DNA from: Planctomycetota bacterium
GTDB lineage: Bacteria; Planctomycetota; Planctomycetia; Planctomycetales; Planctomycetaceae
Length of the DNA: 64,000 nucleotides
Reading direction: 5' to 3'
NCBI GenBank assembly: GCA_014584345.1
Contig: JACTNB010000035.1
Span: forward strand, 1 to 64,000
The notes beneath the pieces are model-generated. The model was given only the letters and a program-made list of their open reading frames with translations, had not been told where the DNA came from and did no database searches. Position numbers and translations under genes: made by a program. Positions 7,483-16,985 of the stretch are shown in pieces; the stretch's first letter is position 1; every line of letters starts with the position of its first letter.

Positions 7483-10400
7483 ATGAGGTTCAAGTTCTCA
7501 ACTTGGCGCTTGAAGCGGCCTTCGAACTTCTGTACGATTTCGCCACACCTATCTGAGCTTCGGGTTTCTCCTGAAGTCAACCTCTCGTTTGCACTTGTAG
7601 TCTTGGGAAGATTTGGGCCTATGTCCTCCAGCGGATGGTATAGCAGCTCATCTTGGGAGCCCTCGTCGAGCAGCGGGTTTCAGCCCTCGAGCAGCTCGTC
7701 GGGCGGTTTGCCATCCAGTAGTTCCGGGTTTGGCAGTTCCTCGAGCAGTGCGGGCCCTGGTTCTTCGTCAAGCAGCGGGTCGCCTCCCCCGCCTTCCAGC
7801 AGCAGTAGTACTTCGCCACCGAGCAGTTCATCCGGGGTTCCATCGAGCAGCAGTTCGTCCAGTCCCTGGAGCTCCTCAAGCGGAAGCCCCTCGTCCAGTT
7901 CGAGCAGTTCGGCCGGTCCCAGCTCGTCGAGCGGTGGGGCGAGTTCGTCATCGAGTTCCTCGGGGGGCGGCTCATCCAGTAGTTCTTCGTCGCCTCCATC
8001 GAGCAGCAGTTCTTCCAGCTCCGGTGCCGGTTCCTCCTCTTCGTCCGGTGCATCAAGTTCCTCGTCCAGCGGAGCAAGCTCATCAAGTTCTTCTGGCGGA
8101 GGTTCCTCATCCAGCAGTTCGTCCTCGTCAGGCGGGGGTTCTTCGTCGAGCAGCAGTTCGTCAGGCGGGGGAGGCTCCTCGAGCAGTTCCTCGTCCAGCA
8201 GTTCGTCGGGGGGCGGAGGCTCGTCCAGCAGTTCTTCGTCGAGTTCGTCATCAGGCGGCGGAGGATCGTCGAGTAGTTCGTCGTCCTCTTCCAGCAGTTC
8301 GTCCTCGACGAGCAGTTCCTCGAGCAGTTCATCCAGCGGTTCCTCCTCGTCCAGCAGTTCTTCGGGCAGCAGTTCGTCCTCTTCTTCATCCAGCAGTTCG
8401 TCGAGTTCCTCGTCTGGTCAGCGGGACAGCGGCCCCTGCTCCGAATGCAACACGAGCGGAGGACCGGTTCGGTACTTCAACGGCGAAGTCCGGATCGAGG
8501 TCACGGATGTCGCCTCGTCCGGGTTCGGCACCCCTTGGGCGCACACGCGAACGTACAGCAACCAGCAGAAAGTCGACTTCGACCGTGGTAACGGCTGGAA
8601 CTGGAACCCGATCAACTGGCCCTATTTTGCCCAGTCCACGCTCGCCGGAGCGTCGCTCACGCTCTACAGCAACCTCTACAACCTGCGGTACTTCTATTAC
8701 AACGCCGGCACGAACACCTACTCGCCGCAGTTTGGCGATCTCTCCACGCTGGAACATCTCAGCAGTTCGCACCAGTTCCGCCTGACGGAGCCGGATGGCA
8801 CGGTTATCCTGTTTCACGACCTGACACACTCGGCTCGACCCGGTGGGTTCGTCAGCATGACATCCCCCGGCGGGACGACGCTGGCTGTCACGCAAGAATC
8901 GGGTGACACGATTGTTGAATTGCAGCGGAGTGTCACCACGGGGGGTGTCACTTCCACAGAGTCGATCCTTTACGGTTATATCACCTCCGGAGAACTGAGC
9001 GGGCACATCGAGTCCTGCACGATCCGCAAGCGGGCCTCTGCCAGCGCCCCGTGGGAGAACGTCACGCGGGTGATCTATTCGTATTACGGAAGCAGCGATC
9101 CTTCCGGCAGCCTGGCCGACCTGCGCACGGCGACCCGGCAAACCTGGCAGAACAGCGCCTGGGTCGATACGGGCACGGACTACTACCGCTACCACAAGGC
9201 GGGCAGCACGAAGGGGGGCGCGCACGACCTGAAGTTCGTCTGCGGCCCCGAAGCGTTTGTCCGGCTTTCCGCTATCGTGCCCGATCCGTTCACGGCGAGT
9301 GACGCGCAGGTCTCGCTCTTTGCCGATTTCTACTACGAATACGACGGCAACGACCGCGTCTCGCTGGAGCGGATGTACGCGGGGTCGAAGACAGTCACGT
9401 TCTCTTATACGCGCAACCCCCGCTATCCGATCATCGTCGGTAGCTCATCCAGCTCGTCGATCGGCAGCACCGACTACAACGTCTGGATTTACAAAACCGT
9501 TGAGACTCAGCCGGACGGCAGTCAGCGGATTACGTTCGCCAACTTCGCCGGCCAGACCATGCTGTCGGTCCTGAAGGCATCCGCCACGAGCAGCGACCAG
9601 TGGTGCACGTTCTTCCGCTACGACTCCCAGGGACGGCAGATCTGGATGGCGCAGCCCTCGGCCGTGACCGGCTACGACGAGGATTACGACGACCTGCTCC
9701 ACTACATGCCGATCTCCGGCAAGTATGAGTACCTGCGCGACAACGACGGCCTGATCCAGGTCACCGAGTACTACTCCTCGTCCGGCAGCTCCTCGAGTTC
9801 CGGCGGCTCCAGCGCGGCCCCCGACGGCTATGTGAAAGCCGAGCAGATCATGAAGGGGCAGTTGGGAACGCCCATCACGCTCCGCTCGTGGGAGTACACC
9901 AGCCACACTGAAGGGGACACCACCGTCTTTCCGGTGTCGAAGGAAATCCGCTACCCGGACGAGTCCAACCCCTCGCAGCAGATCATCACCGGTTATGAGT
10001 ACACGTTCCATGCGGGGACGACGCAGATCGCCCAGCAAACGACGATCCTGCCGGTCATCTCCACCTCCCAGAACGGCTCCGGCACGGCCAATTCCCGCAA
10101 GGATTACTTCGATACGCTCGGATATCGCACCTGGAGCAAGGACGAGCGCGGGTTCATCACGCGATACGTCTACAACACCCGGAATGGTGCGCTGCTCCAG
10201 CGGATTGACGATGTCGATACGTCCGTGGTGTCCGGAGCGCCGGCTGGCTGGGTCACGCCCAGCGGCGGTGGCCTGAACCTCATCACCGATTTCGAATCTG
10301 ACGACCGGGGACGAATCACGCAGGAACTCGGTCCCGCACACGTTGTCGACATCAACGGCGTCGCTACGACGGTTCGGCAAGCGATCTGGACCGTGTACGA

Positions 10401-13400
10401 CGATGTCAACCACACGGTCCGAATCGGGCGGGGCTATGCGACCGGGACCGGACCGAACTACACGTTCACGCTGATCAACCCGGTCGAGATCCGCCAGTTC
10501 GACAAGTCCGACAAACCGATCGCGGAGATTCTCGCCACGCGCGCCTCGACTTCCGGGAAGCTGCTGCCGACCGACACATTCCCGCAGTCAAGTTACGTCC
10601 GTTGGACCACATACCAGTACACTGACTGCTGCCTGCTCGCGTCGCAGCGCGTCTATCGGCTGATCCCCGCCTCCGGCGAGGGGAGTCCGGGGACGAACTA
10701 TGACGAGACGGTCTACGGGTACGACGTGAACAAACGCCGCAACCGCGTCGTGACGCCGGGCGGGACGATTACGTTCACGGTCTTCGATCCGCGCAATCTC
10801 CCCAGCGCGGTGTTCATCGGCACCGACGACTCGGGAGCGTCGGCCTCCGATCCGACTGGAGGCGGTCTCGGCAGCAACAACATGGTGCCGGTCACGGAGA
10901 ACCAGTTCGACGACGGCCAATCCGGCGGCGACGGCAATCTGACTCAGGTCGCGCAGTGGGTGAATACCTCCGTCTCCCGCGTCACCAATGGCGGCTATGA
11001 CTGGCGGAATCGTCTGGTCTCCGTTGACGGCGAGATCGATTACTTCGCTCAGGGGTTCTACGACAACCTCGACCGCCTGATCCGCGTCGACCGCCGCAAC
11101 ACGTCCGCCGGCGGGAACCTCATCGCCCGCCAGGAAACGAAGTTCGATGACCTCAGCCGGGTATATCAGACCATTCGATACGGTGTCGACCCGAATACCG
11201 GCACCGTCGGCAACGCCCTCGCCGACAACACCTGGTTTGACCAGGCGGGCAACGTCGTCAAAACCCTCCCGGCCGGTTCCAAACTCTGGACCAAGACCAC
11301 GTTCGACAGCCTCAACCGGGCGGTCACGGTCTACACCGGCTACGGCGCTGATTCGACCTACAGCGACATCTTCACCGTCACGGGGGATGTGATCTTGGAG
11401 CAGGTGGAGACCGTGTTCGACGACGCAGGGAACACCATCCAGGAAACGCGGCGGCAGCGCTATCACAACGCCCCCGCGTCGCAGACCGGCGCTCTCGGCT
11501 CGCCGTCGCTCACTCCCAATGCGCGTGTCACCTACACCGCCAGTTATCCGGACCCGCTCGGCCGACAGCAGGCCAATGCCAACTACGGAACGAACGGCGG
11601 CGCGGCGTTCACTCGTTCGTCCACGATTCCGGCCCGCTCCGACACCGTCCTGGTGACGAGCCAATCGTATGATGATTCCGGCAACCTGCTGGAAACGATC
11701 GACCCGGCGGGAATGGTCACCCGGTTCGGCTACGACGCCGCTGGCAGCCGGACACAGGTGATCGAGAATTACGTCGCGTCGCCTCCGCCCTCCTCCAGTT
11801 CCAGCGGCACTGGCTGCGGTCCTTCGGCGGACGTCAACCGCACGACGAACCTCACTTACACGCCGGACGGCCTCGTCGCCTCGCTGCACGCGATCAACGC
11901 TTCGACCGGCAACCAGACGACGACCTACGTCTACGGCACGACGCTCGCTGAGTCGGACGTAGCCTCGAGCGTCCTGCTGCGGTCGGTGATCTATCCCGAC
12001 TCCACCGGCGGCAGCGATCAGGTCTGGCTGAGTTACAACCGCCAGGCGCAGCGGACGAGCCTGACCGACCAGAACGGCAACGTCCACCAGTACGATTACG
12101 ACCTGCTGGGGCGGCTGACGCAGGATCGCGTCACGACGCTGGCGGCGAATGTCGATGGAGCAGTCCGCCGGATCGAAACCGCCTACGAGGTTCGGGGCCT
12201 CATCAGCCGGATCACATCGATCGATTCGCCAACGGTCGGAGCGGGTAGCACTGTCAATGAGGTGAAGTTGACCTACAACAACTTCGGCCAGTCGATCAAA
12301 ACGTACCAGGCGCATTCCGGTGCGGTCGACGTGATGACCACTCCCAGCGTGCAGATGGGCTACGCCAACGGCTCGATGAACATCGTCCGGCCCACGTCCC
12401 TGACCTACCCCAACGGCCGGACGCTGTCCTTCGACTACGGTTCTTCCGGCGGGATCGACGATTCCGCCAGTCGGATCGAAACAATCGTCGACGATCCCAC
12501 GAACGGCAGCACGCACCTGGCTGAATACAGCTATCTGGGGCTGGCGACCGTCGCCGAACAGACCAGTCCTCAGCCTGCGATCCAGTTCACGCTCCTGGGG
12601 AACCTCACGCCCGACGGCGATATCTATACGGCGCTCGACCGCTTCGGACGGATGAAGCAAAGCCTCTGGAAACAGGGGAGTACGGCGCTGTCCAATGTCG
12701 AATACGGCTACGACCGGGCCAGCAATCGAACCTGGCGGGAGAACCCCGTCGCGACGGCCATCAGCGCCCAGTACGACTGGAAGTACGGCTATGACGGCCT
12801 GCAGCGGCTGAAGGACGGCCAACGCGGCACGCTCAACGGAACGCACACCGGCATCACCAACCCACAGTTCGGCCAGTGCTGGACGCTCGATGCCACGGGC
12901 AACTGGAGCGGGTTCAAACAGTTCAACAACGGGACGACCTGGTCGCTGGAGCAGATGCGAACGGCCAACGAAGTCAACGAACTGACGACGATCAACGCCA
13001 CGGTCGGCGAGCAGTGGGCCGATCCGAAGTACGACGCCAACGGCAACATGACGACCATCCCCCGGCCGGGACTCAATCGCCCCAGTTGGGCGAACCTGAC
13101 GACAGACCAATGGGCTGCACTCACAGTGAACGACTGGTCGCGGATGGAAGTCGCCCCGACGTTCCGGGCGACTTACGATGCCTGGAATCGTCTCGTGAAG
13201 CTGACCGACGGCGGCGATGGCTCGACCGTCCAGGAGAACCAATACGACGGCCGTGGGTATCGGATCGTCACCAAGAACTACACCGACGGTACGCTCACCG
13301 AAACCCGTCACGCCTACTTCACCGACCAGTGGCAGTGCGTCGAAGAACGGATGGGCACCAACACGACCCCTGACCGCCAATTCGCGTGGGGCGTGCGGTA

Positions 13401-14274
13401 CATCGATGACCTCATTCTCCGTGATCGAAGTGTCAGCGGCGGCACACTGAACGAGCGCCTCTACGCCCTGCAGGACGGCAACTGGAACGTCACCGCCGTC
13501 GCGGACGCGACGGGCACAGTGCAGGAACGCTACGAATACGACCCGTATGGCATGACCACTGTTCTCGCACCAGACTTCACCGTCCGCACCGCCAGCAACT
13601 TCGCCTGGGAAACGACGTACTGCGGCTACCGCTGGGATCAAACGAGCGGACTGTTCGCCGTGCGGTATCGGTTCTACCATCCGCAGCTTGGAGTTTGGAT
13701 CACGCGTGATCCACTGACGACCTTCACGTCGTGGCCAAACCTCTCCCAGTATGTTGACTCCAGCCCACTCCGCCTCACAGACCCGACGGGACTTGGGTTC
13801 TGGAGTTCATTCGGTCGGGGATTAGTTGCTGGACTTGCAACCGCAGCAGTAGTTGTCGCCGGTGCGGCACTTTTGTCCACAGTCGGAGTTCCTGCCGCTG
13901 TAATCACTGGTGGACTATTCGTTATCGGTGCAGTGGGCACTGGTCTTGCAGTTGGCTCCATCATTAGTAATCCGACTCCGGACAATATCGGATATACCGC
14001 TGGAGCGTTCACCGGAGGTGCGATTGTGGGAGGGTTTGCAGGACGCCCATTGGCTACCAGGCTCAGCCCAAAGGGAAATCAACCCGCGCCAGGCTGGGCA
14101 GGCTGGAGCCCGAAGCGTGACGCTTCCCAATGTTGGCGTTTCAACGTGAGGGAGAATCCATGCACCCAAGTAGGGAACATGATGTCGACGGGTCCTAATC
14201 CTCTTAGTGGTGCCGGTGCCGTTACAGCAGCCGGAGGTGGCATTCCAGCTTCGGTCCACAATCTTTCAGAGTAA
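7483..14274 (+). CDS. Giant Rhs/YD-repeat protein with Ser/Gly-rich N-terminus
   Basis: About 2263 residues from the first ATG. A start at 7621, where the Ser-rich tract begins, is also possible. Residues about 47-312 are almost only Ser, Gly and Pro. From about 313 there is an RHS shell start (GGPVRYFNGEVRIEVTD) followed by many YD repeats (YDLLGRLTQDRV, YDAAGSRTQV). The RHS-associated core (YEYDPYG, YRFYHPQLGVWITRDPL, TDPTG) lies near residues 2015-2105. Short Ser linkers interrupt the shell near 9440, 9780 and 11790. A glycine-rich hydrophobic segment and a 70-residue variable tail follow the core, as expected for a polymorphic toxin. No PAAR domain or clear signal peptide is visible. Confidence 0.92.
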   Translation: MRFKFSTWRLKRPSNFCTISPHLSELRVSPEVNLSFALVVLGRFGPMSSSGWYSSSSWEPSSSSGFQPSSSSSGGLPSSSSGFGSSSSSAGPGSSSSSGSPPPPSSSSSTSPPSSSSGVPSSSSSSSPWSSSSGSPSSSSSSSAGPSSSSGGASSSSSSSGGGSSSSSSSPPSSSSSSSSGAGSSSSSGASSSSSSGASSSSSSGGGSSSSSSSSSGGGSSSSSSSSGGGGSSSSSSSSSSSGGGGSSSSSSSSSSSGGGGSSSSSSSSSSSSSSTSSSSSSSSSGSSSSSSSSGSSSSSSSSSSSSSSSSGQRDSGPCSECNTSGGPVRYFNGEVRIEVTDVASSGFGTPWAHTRTYSNQQKVDFDRGNGWNWNPINWPYFAQSTLAGASLTLYSNLYNLRYFYYNAGTNTYSPQFGDLSTLEHLSSSHQFRLTEPDGTVILFHDLTHSARPGGFVSMTSPGGTTLAVTQESGDTIVELQRSVTTGGVTSTESILYGYITSGELSGHIESCTIRKRASASAPWENVTRVIYSYYGSSDPSGSLADLRTATRQTWQNSAWVDTGTDYYRYHKAGSTKGGAHDLKFVCGPEAFVRLSAIVPDPFTASDAQVSLFADFYYEYDGNDRVSLERMYAGSKTVTFSYTRNPRYPIIVGSSSSSSIGSTDYNVWIYKTVETQPDGSQRITFANFAGQTMLSVLKASATSSDQWCTFFRYDSQGRQIWMAQPSAVTGYDEDYDDLLHYMPISGKYEYLRDNDGLIQVTEYYSSSGSSSSSGGSSAAPDGYVKAEQIMKGQLGTPITLRSWEYTSHTEGDTTVFPVSKEIRYPDESNPSQQIITGYEYTFHAGTTQIAQQTTILPVISTSQNGSGTANSRKDYFDTLGYRTWSKDERGFITRYVYNTRNGALLQRIDDVDTSVVSGAPAGWVTPSGGGLNLITDFESDDRGRITQELGPAHVVDINGVATTVRQAIWTVYDDVNHTVRIGRGYATGTGPNYTFTLINPVEIRQFDKSDKPIAEILATRASTSGKLLPTDTFPQSSYVRWTTYQYTDCCLLASQRVYRLIPASGEGSPGTNYDETVYGYDVNKRRNRVVTPGGTITFTVFDPRNLPSAVFIGTDDSGASASDPTGGGLGSNNMVPVTENQFDDGQSGGDGNLTQVAQWVNTSVSRVTNGGYDWRNRLVSVDGEIDYFAQGFYDNLDRLIRVDRRNTSAGGNLIARQETKFDDLSRVYQTIRYGVDPNTGTVGNALADNTWFDQAGNVVKTLPAGSKLWTKTTFDSLNRAVTVYTGYGADSTYSDIFTVTGDVILEQVETVFDDAGNTIQETRRQRYHNAPASQTGALGSPSLTPNARVTYTASYPDPLGRQQANANYGTNGGAAFTRSSTIPARSDTVLVTSQSYDDSGNLLETIDPAGMVTRFGYDAAGSRTQVIENYVASPPPSSSSSGTGCGPSADVNRTTNLTYTPDGLVASLHAINASTGNQTTTYVYGTTLAESDVASSVLLRSVIYPDSTGGSDQVWLSYNRQAQRTSLTDQNGNVHQYDYDLLGRLTQDRVTTLAANVDGAVRRIETAYEVRGLISRITSIDSPTVGAGSTVNEVKLTYNNFGQSIKTYQAHSGAVDVMTTPSVQMGYANGSMNIVRPTSLTYPNGRTLSFDYGSSGGIDDSASRIETIVDDPTNGSTHLAEYSYLGLATVAEQTSPQPAIQFTLLGNLTPDGDIYTALDRFGRMKQSLWKQGSTALSNVEYGYDRASNRTWRENPVATAISAQYDWKYGYDGLQRLKDGQRGTLNGTHTGITNPQFGQCWTLDATGNWSGFKQFNNGTTWSLEQMRTANEVNELTTINATVGEQWADPKYDANGNMTTIPRPGLNRPSWANLTTDQWAALTVNDWSRMEVAPTFRATYDAWNRLVKLTDGGDGSTVQENQYDGRGYRIVTKNYTDGTLTETRHAYFTDQWQCVEERMGTNTTPDRQFAWGVRYIDDLILRDRSVSGGTLNERLYALQDGNWNVTAVADATGTVQERYEYDPYGMTTVLAPDFTVRTASNFAWETTYCGYRWDQTSGLFAVRYRFYHPQLGVWITRDPLTTFTSWPNLSQYVDSSPLRLTDPTGLGFWSSFGRGLVAGLATAAVVVAGAALLSTVGVPAAVITGGLFVIGAVGTGLAVGSIISNPTPDNIGYTAGAFTGGAIVGGFAGRPLATRLSPKGNQPAPGWAGWSPKRDASQCWRFNVRENPCTQVGNMMSTGPNPLSGAGAVTAAGGGIPASVHNLSE
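7621..8415 (+). repeat. Low-complexity Ser-codon tract (microsatellite-like) in the Rhs gene
   Basis: About 800 bp built from variations on TCGTCGAGCAGTTCG, encoding runs of serine broken by Gly or Pro. Copies differ mainly by synonymous TCG/AGC/AGT/TCC swaps. That points to selection on the encoded Ser/Gly composition as well as slippage or recombination between copies. The tract is expected to be length-variable between strains. Confidence 0.85.
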
Positions 14275-14363
14275 TGCGCGACAAAGGGGTACGTGGTGAC
14301 CTCCCAGCACATGACTCACAGTTCTGCATCACGTCTATTCAGTTCCCATAAAGCTGGCACTCT

Positions 14364-14813
14364 ATGAGATTTCGCCTGATCGATCTAGTTATCGCCAGCA
14401 TCCTCATCGCAATGGGGGGGGCGATTCCAAACATTTTGATCCCCCTTGGCAACAAGATTGTCTCACTCTCCATTTACATTGTAGGCGGTGCTGTTTGCTA
14501 TGCTCTCATTTCATCTCCACTCTATCGGCTGTTTCGCCTTTATCCGTTACTACTCCCCAAATGCCCTGTTTGCGGTGACCAGAACCGACATTACTGGTCT
14601 GAGTTGAGGAAATGGCCAATGGAGACAGTAGTATGCGCAACTTGTCAGGCTCGCATTGAACTATGCCACGATGACACAAAGTGCCAGTGGCGCGACACGG
14701 AGTCGCAGAAGTTCATCTTGTTGTGGCCGTTTTCATTTGGAGGACGGTGGCAACGCATGCAGAGATCAGCCCCGACAGGCGTGTCTTCTGAGAAAGGAGT
14801 GAACGATGCATGA
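14364..14813 (+). CDS. Membrane protein with zinc ribbon, candidate Rhs immunity protein
   Basis: A 149-residue protein beginning with two predicted membrane helices (residues about 5-27 and 33-58). A treble-clef-like CPVC...CATC pair then suggests a small zinc ribbon at about 67-95. It starts 90 bp after the Rhs gene on the same strand and overlaps the next ORF by 8 bp. That is where immunity genes for Rhs C-terminal toxins usually sit. I recognise no family; the immunity role is inferred only from position. Confidence 0.55.
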   Translation: MRFRLIDLVIASILIAMGGAIPNILIPLGNKIVSLSIYIVGGAVCYALISSPLYRLFRLYPLLLPKCPVCGDQNRHYWSELRKWPMETVVCATCQARIELCHDDTKCQWRDTESQKFILLWPFSFGGRWQRMQRSAPTGVSSEKGVNDA

Positions 14814-15597
14814 CGCCCTCGTGACTCGAAGAAGGGCTCGGAACATTGCTGGCATTTCCTCGTCCGACGGCGTTGGCACGCAAGATGCGCAGCGCACACG
14901 TCAGTACCGTGCCGTTGTCGATATGCGCCTGTTGGTCTCAAGAAATTGTGCAGCACTTTGTACTGCTGGACCGTTCAATCTGTACCAACACGTTAATGCG
15001 TCCCGGCACGGGTATTCGTGTGTCGAAGTGGTTGTGGTAGTGTTCACAGTCACTACATCACTTATCGTCGGACTTGTACTCTCGCGCCACTTCGGGTTGA
15101 TTGCGGGGATTGCAGCTGGCACCGTCACTGCGCTTATGTGCGTGTTGGCGTCATGCGCATTCTATAAATGGTCGTCGCGAAGGTGGGCAAGGGAAGTGCG
15201 CGAAATGGATAAACGTTATCCACGAGTGAATCGCGTCCTCTTTGTTCCGCCGGATCTCCCTTGCGTGATTGCGAACGGTGCGGACATCAGGGTCGGTGAT
15301 TATGGCTGGGAGGCCGAACCGATATACGACGATGGACTCATCTACCTTCACGGCCTGACAGAAGAGTGGGCTGTTGCGTGGCATGCTGGATTCCGTTCTG
15401 AGCAGGTTGAAGTGATTGGTGAGAAGCCGCTGTCGCAGTATTCCATTCCATACTCGTGGAGATGTGCCGGAGCAAAGCCACCTCCATGTCCGTTCCCCGT
15501 GCAGCATGCGCCGGAGGAATCCCTCGGCTTTCCGCAGAGAATCGATTTCCCTTTTGTTCAGGGGATGAAGGTCGATGTCATGGGAAAGCGTGATTAG
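14806..15597 (+). CDS. Two-helix membrane protein downstream of Rhs
   Basis: Up to 263 residues, with an internal ATG at 14923 as an alternative start. Two hydrophobic helices lie at about residues 75-98 and 100-125. A roughly 130-residue soluble C-terminal domain rich in Trp and Pro follows (WEAEPIYDDGLIYLHG). It overlaps the preceding gene by 8 bp, suggesting co-expression. No family recognised. A second immunity or accessory gene for the Rhs toxin is possible, but a fixed membrane role is equally compatible. Confidence 0.5.
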   Translation: MHDALVTRRRARNIAGISSSDGVGTQDAQRTRQYRAVVDMRLLVSRNCAALCTAGPFNLYQHVNASRHGYSCVEVVVVVFTVTTSLIVGLVLSRHFGLIAGIAAGTVTALMCVLASCAFYKWSSRRWAREVREMDKRYPRVNRVLFVPPDLPCVIANGADIRVGDYGWEAEPIYDDGLIYLHGLTEEWAVAWHAGFRSEQVEVIGEKPLSQYSIPYSWRCAGAKPPPCPFPVQHAPEESLGFPQRIDFPFVQGMKVDVMGKRD

Positions 15598-15613
15598 CAG
15601 TTGACCTAATATG

Positions 15614-15622
15614 TGGTATAGT
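15614..15622 (+). promoter_or_regulatory. Extended -10 promoter candidate for the SufU-like gene
   Basis: TGGTATAGT fits an extended -10 element and would place the transcription start about 2 nt before the ATG at 15631. That would give a leaderless or nearly leaderless mRNA, consistent with the absence of a ribosome site there. Confidence 0.3.
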
Positions 15623-15630
15623 GCAGCGCA

Positions 15631-16035
15631 ATGCAACGAATTGTCGAACACGACCGACTTTCTACATGGCGCGGCGCAGTCGCCACGCCATCGCACTCAG
15701 GATACGCTCGTAATCCGCTGTGTGGTGATGAAGTGTCGGTCGATGTGGATGTGGTCGAAGAGATCATTCGGCAGATGAGATTCCGTGGTCAGGGATGCGT
15801 GGTCAGCCAGGCGTGTGCATCGATGTTGTGTGAGAGTGCGGAAGGGAAGTCGGTTGAGGATGTGTTGAAGGCGACGCCGGAAGAACTGATGGAGTTTGAG
15901 ATTCGTGAGTTGACGATGAACCGTCAGCGTTGTGCGTTGGTTGGTTATGAGGCATTGATGCAGGTGATTAAGGAGATACGAGACCCCGATTCAAGAGGTA
16001 CAGGGAACGGAAGAGCGGGCGACGTGTCCGCTTGA
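15631..16035 (+). CDS. SufU/IscU-like iron-sulfur cluster scaffold protein
   Basis: A 134-residue NifU N-terminal (IscU/SufU) fold protein. All three cluster/zinc cysteines are present in their normal contexts: NPLCGDEV, then GCVVSQACASML, then RQRCALVGYEAL. The Asp of the first motif is also kept. The length is close to bacterial SufU. These scaffolds accept sulfur from a SufS-type desulfurase; no desulfurase gene is nearby, so this one is separated from its usual operon. It has its own promoter-like element and no upstream ribosome site. It may be host DNA interrupted by, or carried with, the element. Confidence 0.85.
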   Translation: MQRIVEHDRLSTWRGAVATPSHSGYARNPLCGDEVSVDVDVVEEIIRQMRFRGQGCVVSQACASMLCESAEGKSVEDVLKATPEELMEFEIRELTMNRQRCALVGYEALMQVIKEIRDPDSRGTGNGRAGDVSA

Positions 16036-16151
16036 CGACGTCAAGTGATTCTCCAGATTGCTCGTCGCCGAAACAGATACTATCAGTCAGGCATTAAGAA
16101 CCAGTTTTCGCCATTCCCGATGTTCAGGGACGGCAAGAAAGGAAAACCCAC

Positions 16152-16874
16152 ATGGCCACTTTAACTTCTTACCGCGGGCTGCAAGTCGTGACGCCCGATC
16201 CGACAGGGGACGGCGGACTGGCGATTCAGGATGACCTGAAATCGCTTGTCGATTGGAGCCCGAAGAGCGTCTGGGCTCAGTCGACTGATCCGACGGTAAG
16301 TGACGATCAGACGGCGGATTACTTCCCCGGATCACTCTGGCTGCGGACCGACTCATCGCCTCCGAAACTGTTCGTGTGCGAGAGTTCGGCAACAGGAGCG
16401 GCGGTCTGGAGGCAGATCCTGTTGCAGGTCGTGCAGGATTCCACTCCGAGGCTTGGCGGTGACCTGGACGTGAACGGCCAGAAGATTGTTTCGTCCTCGA
16501 ATGGCGACATCGTCGTCGAGCCGGACGGCACTGGCAAGGTGGGAATCGGGGCGGCGTTGCCCAACACGCTTCTCGAGGTGGCGGGACCGATCGCCACGGC
16601 GGTTGCAACGAAGACGACCAACTACTCCGTCACTTCGACGGACAGTGTTTTGCTCTGTGATGCCACGAGCGGAGCGCTCACCGTCACGCTGCCGACGGCG
16701 GCCGGAATTACTGGCCGACAGTATTCAATCAAACGGATCAGCAGCGGCGCGAACACGGTGACAGTCGCGGCCCAGTCAGGGCAGACGATCGACGGGGCAG
16801 CAACGCGCGTTCTGGGAACTCAGTACGAGACGGTGACCGTGGTTTCAGACGGATCGAATTGGTGGGTCGTCTGA
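16152..16874 (+). CDS. Phage tail-fibre-like protein
   Basis: A 240-residue protein with the shaft-type repeats seen in phage tail fibres and appendages: GGDLDVNGQKIVSSSNGDI, then DGTGKVGIG. The Thr/Ser/Gly-rich beta C-terminus (residues about 150-240) ends in SDGSNWWVV. The first 100 residues probably attach it to the virion. An AAAGGA ribosome site precedes the ATG. It is the only recognisable virion gene on the plus strand here and immediately precedes the glycosyltransferase genes, so it may be the host-contact protein that those enzymes act on or accompany. Confidence 0.75.
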   Translation: MATLTSYRGLQVVTPDPTGDGGLAIQDDLKSLVDWSPKSVWAQSTDPTVSDDQTADYFPGSLWLRTDSSPPKLFVCESSATGAAVWRQILLQVVQDSTPRLGGDLDVNGQKIVSSSNGDIVVEPDGTGKVGIGAALPNTLLEVAGPIATAVATKTTNYSVTSTDSVLLCDATSGALTVTLPTAAGITGRQYSIKRISSGANTVTVAAQSGQTIDGAATRVLGTQYETVTVVSDGSNWWVV

Positions 16875-16985
16875 CCAGAGCATGGCCCCGGACTTCGTGG
16901 CTTCGCACCGCTTCGCCCGAGCCTTAAGAATTCATTACTCGTGAGATTCGTGTGCCATCGGAAGATTGGCGCCTTGGGAGACTGA

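Noticed and set aside
7621..8415. CRISPR-like or tandem array reading of the repeated stretch
   Set aside because: Repeats are short serine codon blocks in a single open frame without unique spacers, so it is coding low complexity, not CRISPR.
10588..13680. Long minus-strand open frame of about 1030 codons
   Set aside because: It is antisense to the Rhs shell, whose YD repeats are clear. The antisense reading is low in lysine and has no recognisable domain; long antisense frames are expected in GC-rich coding DNA.
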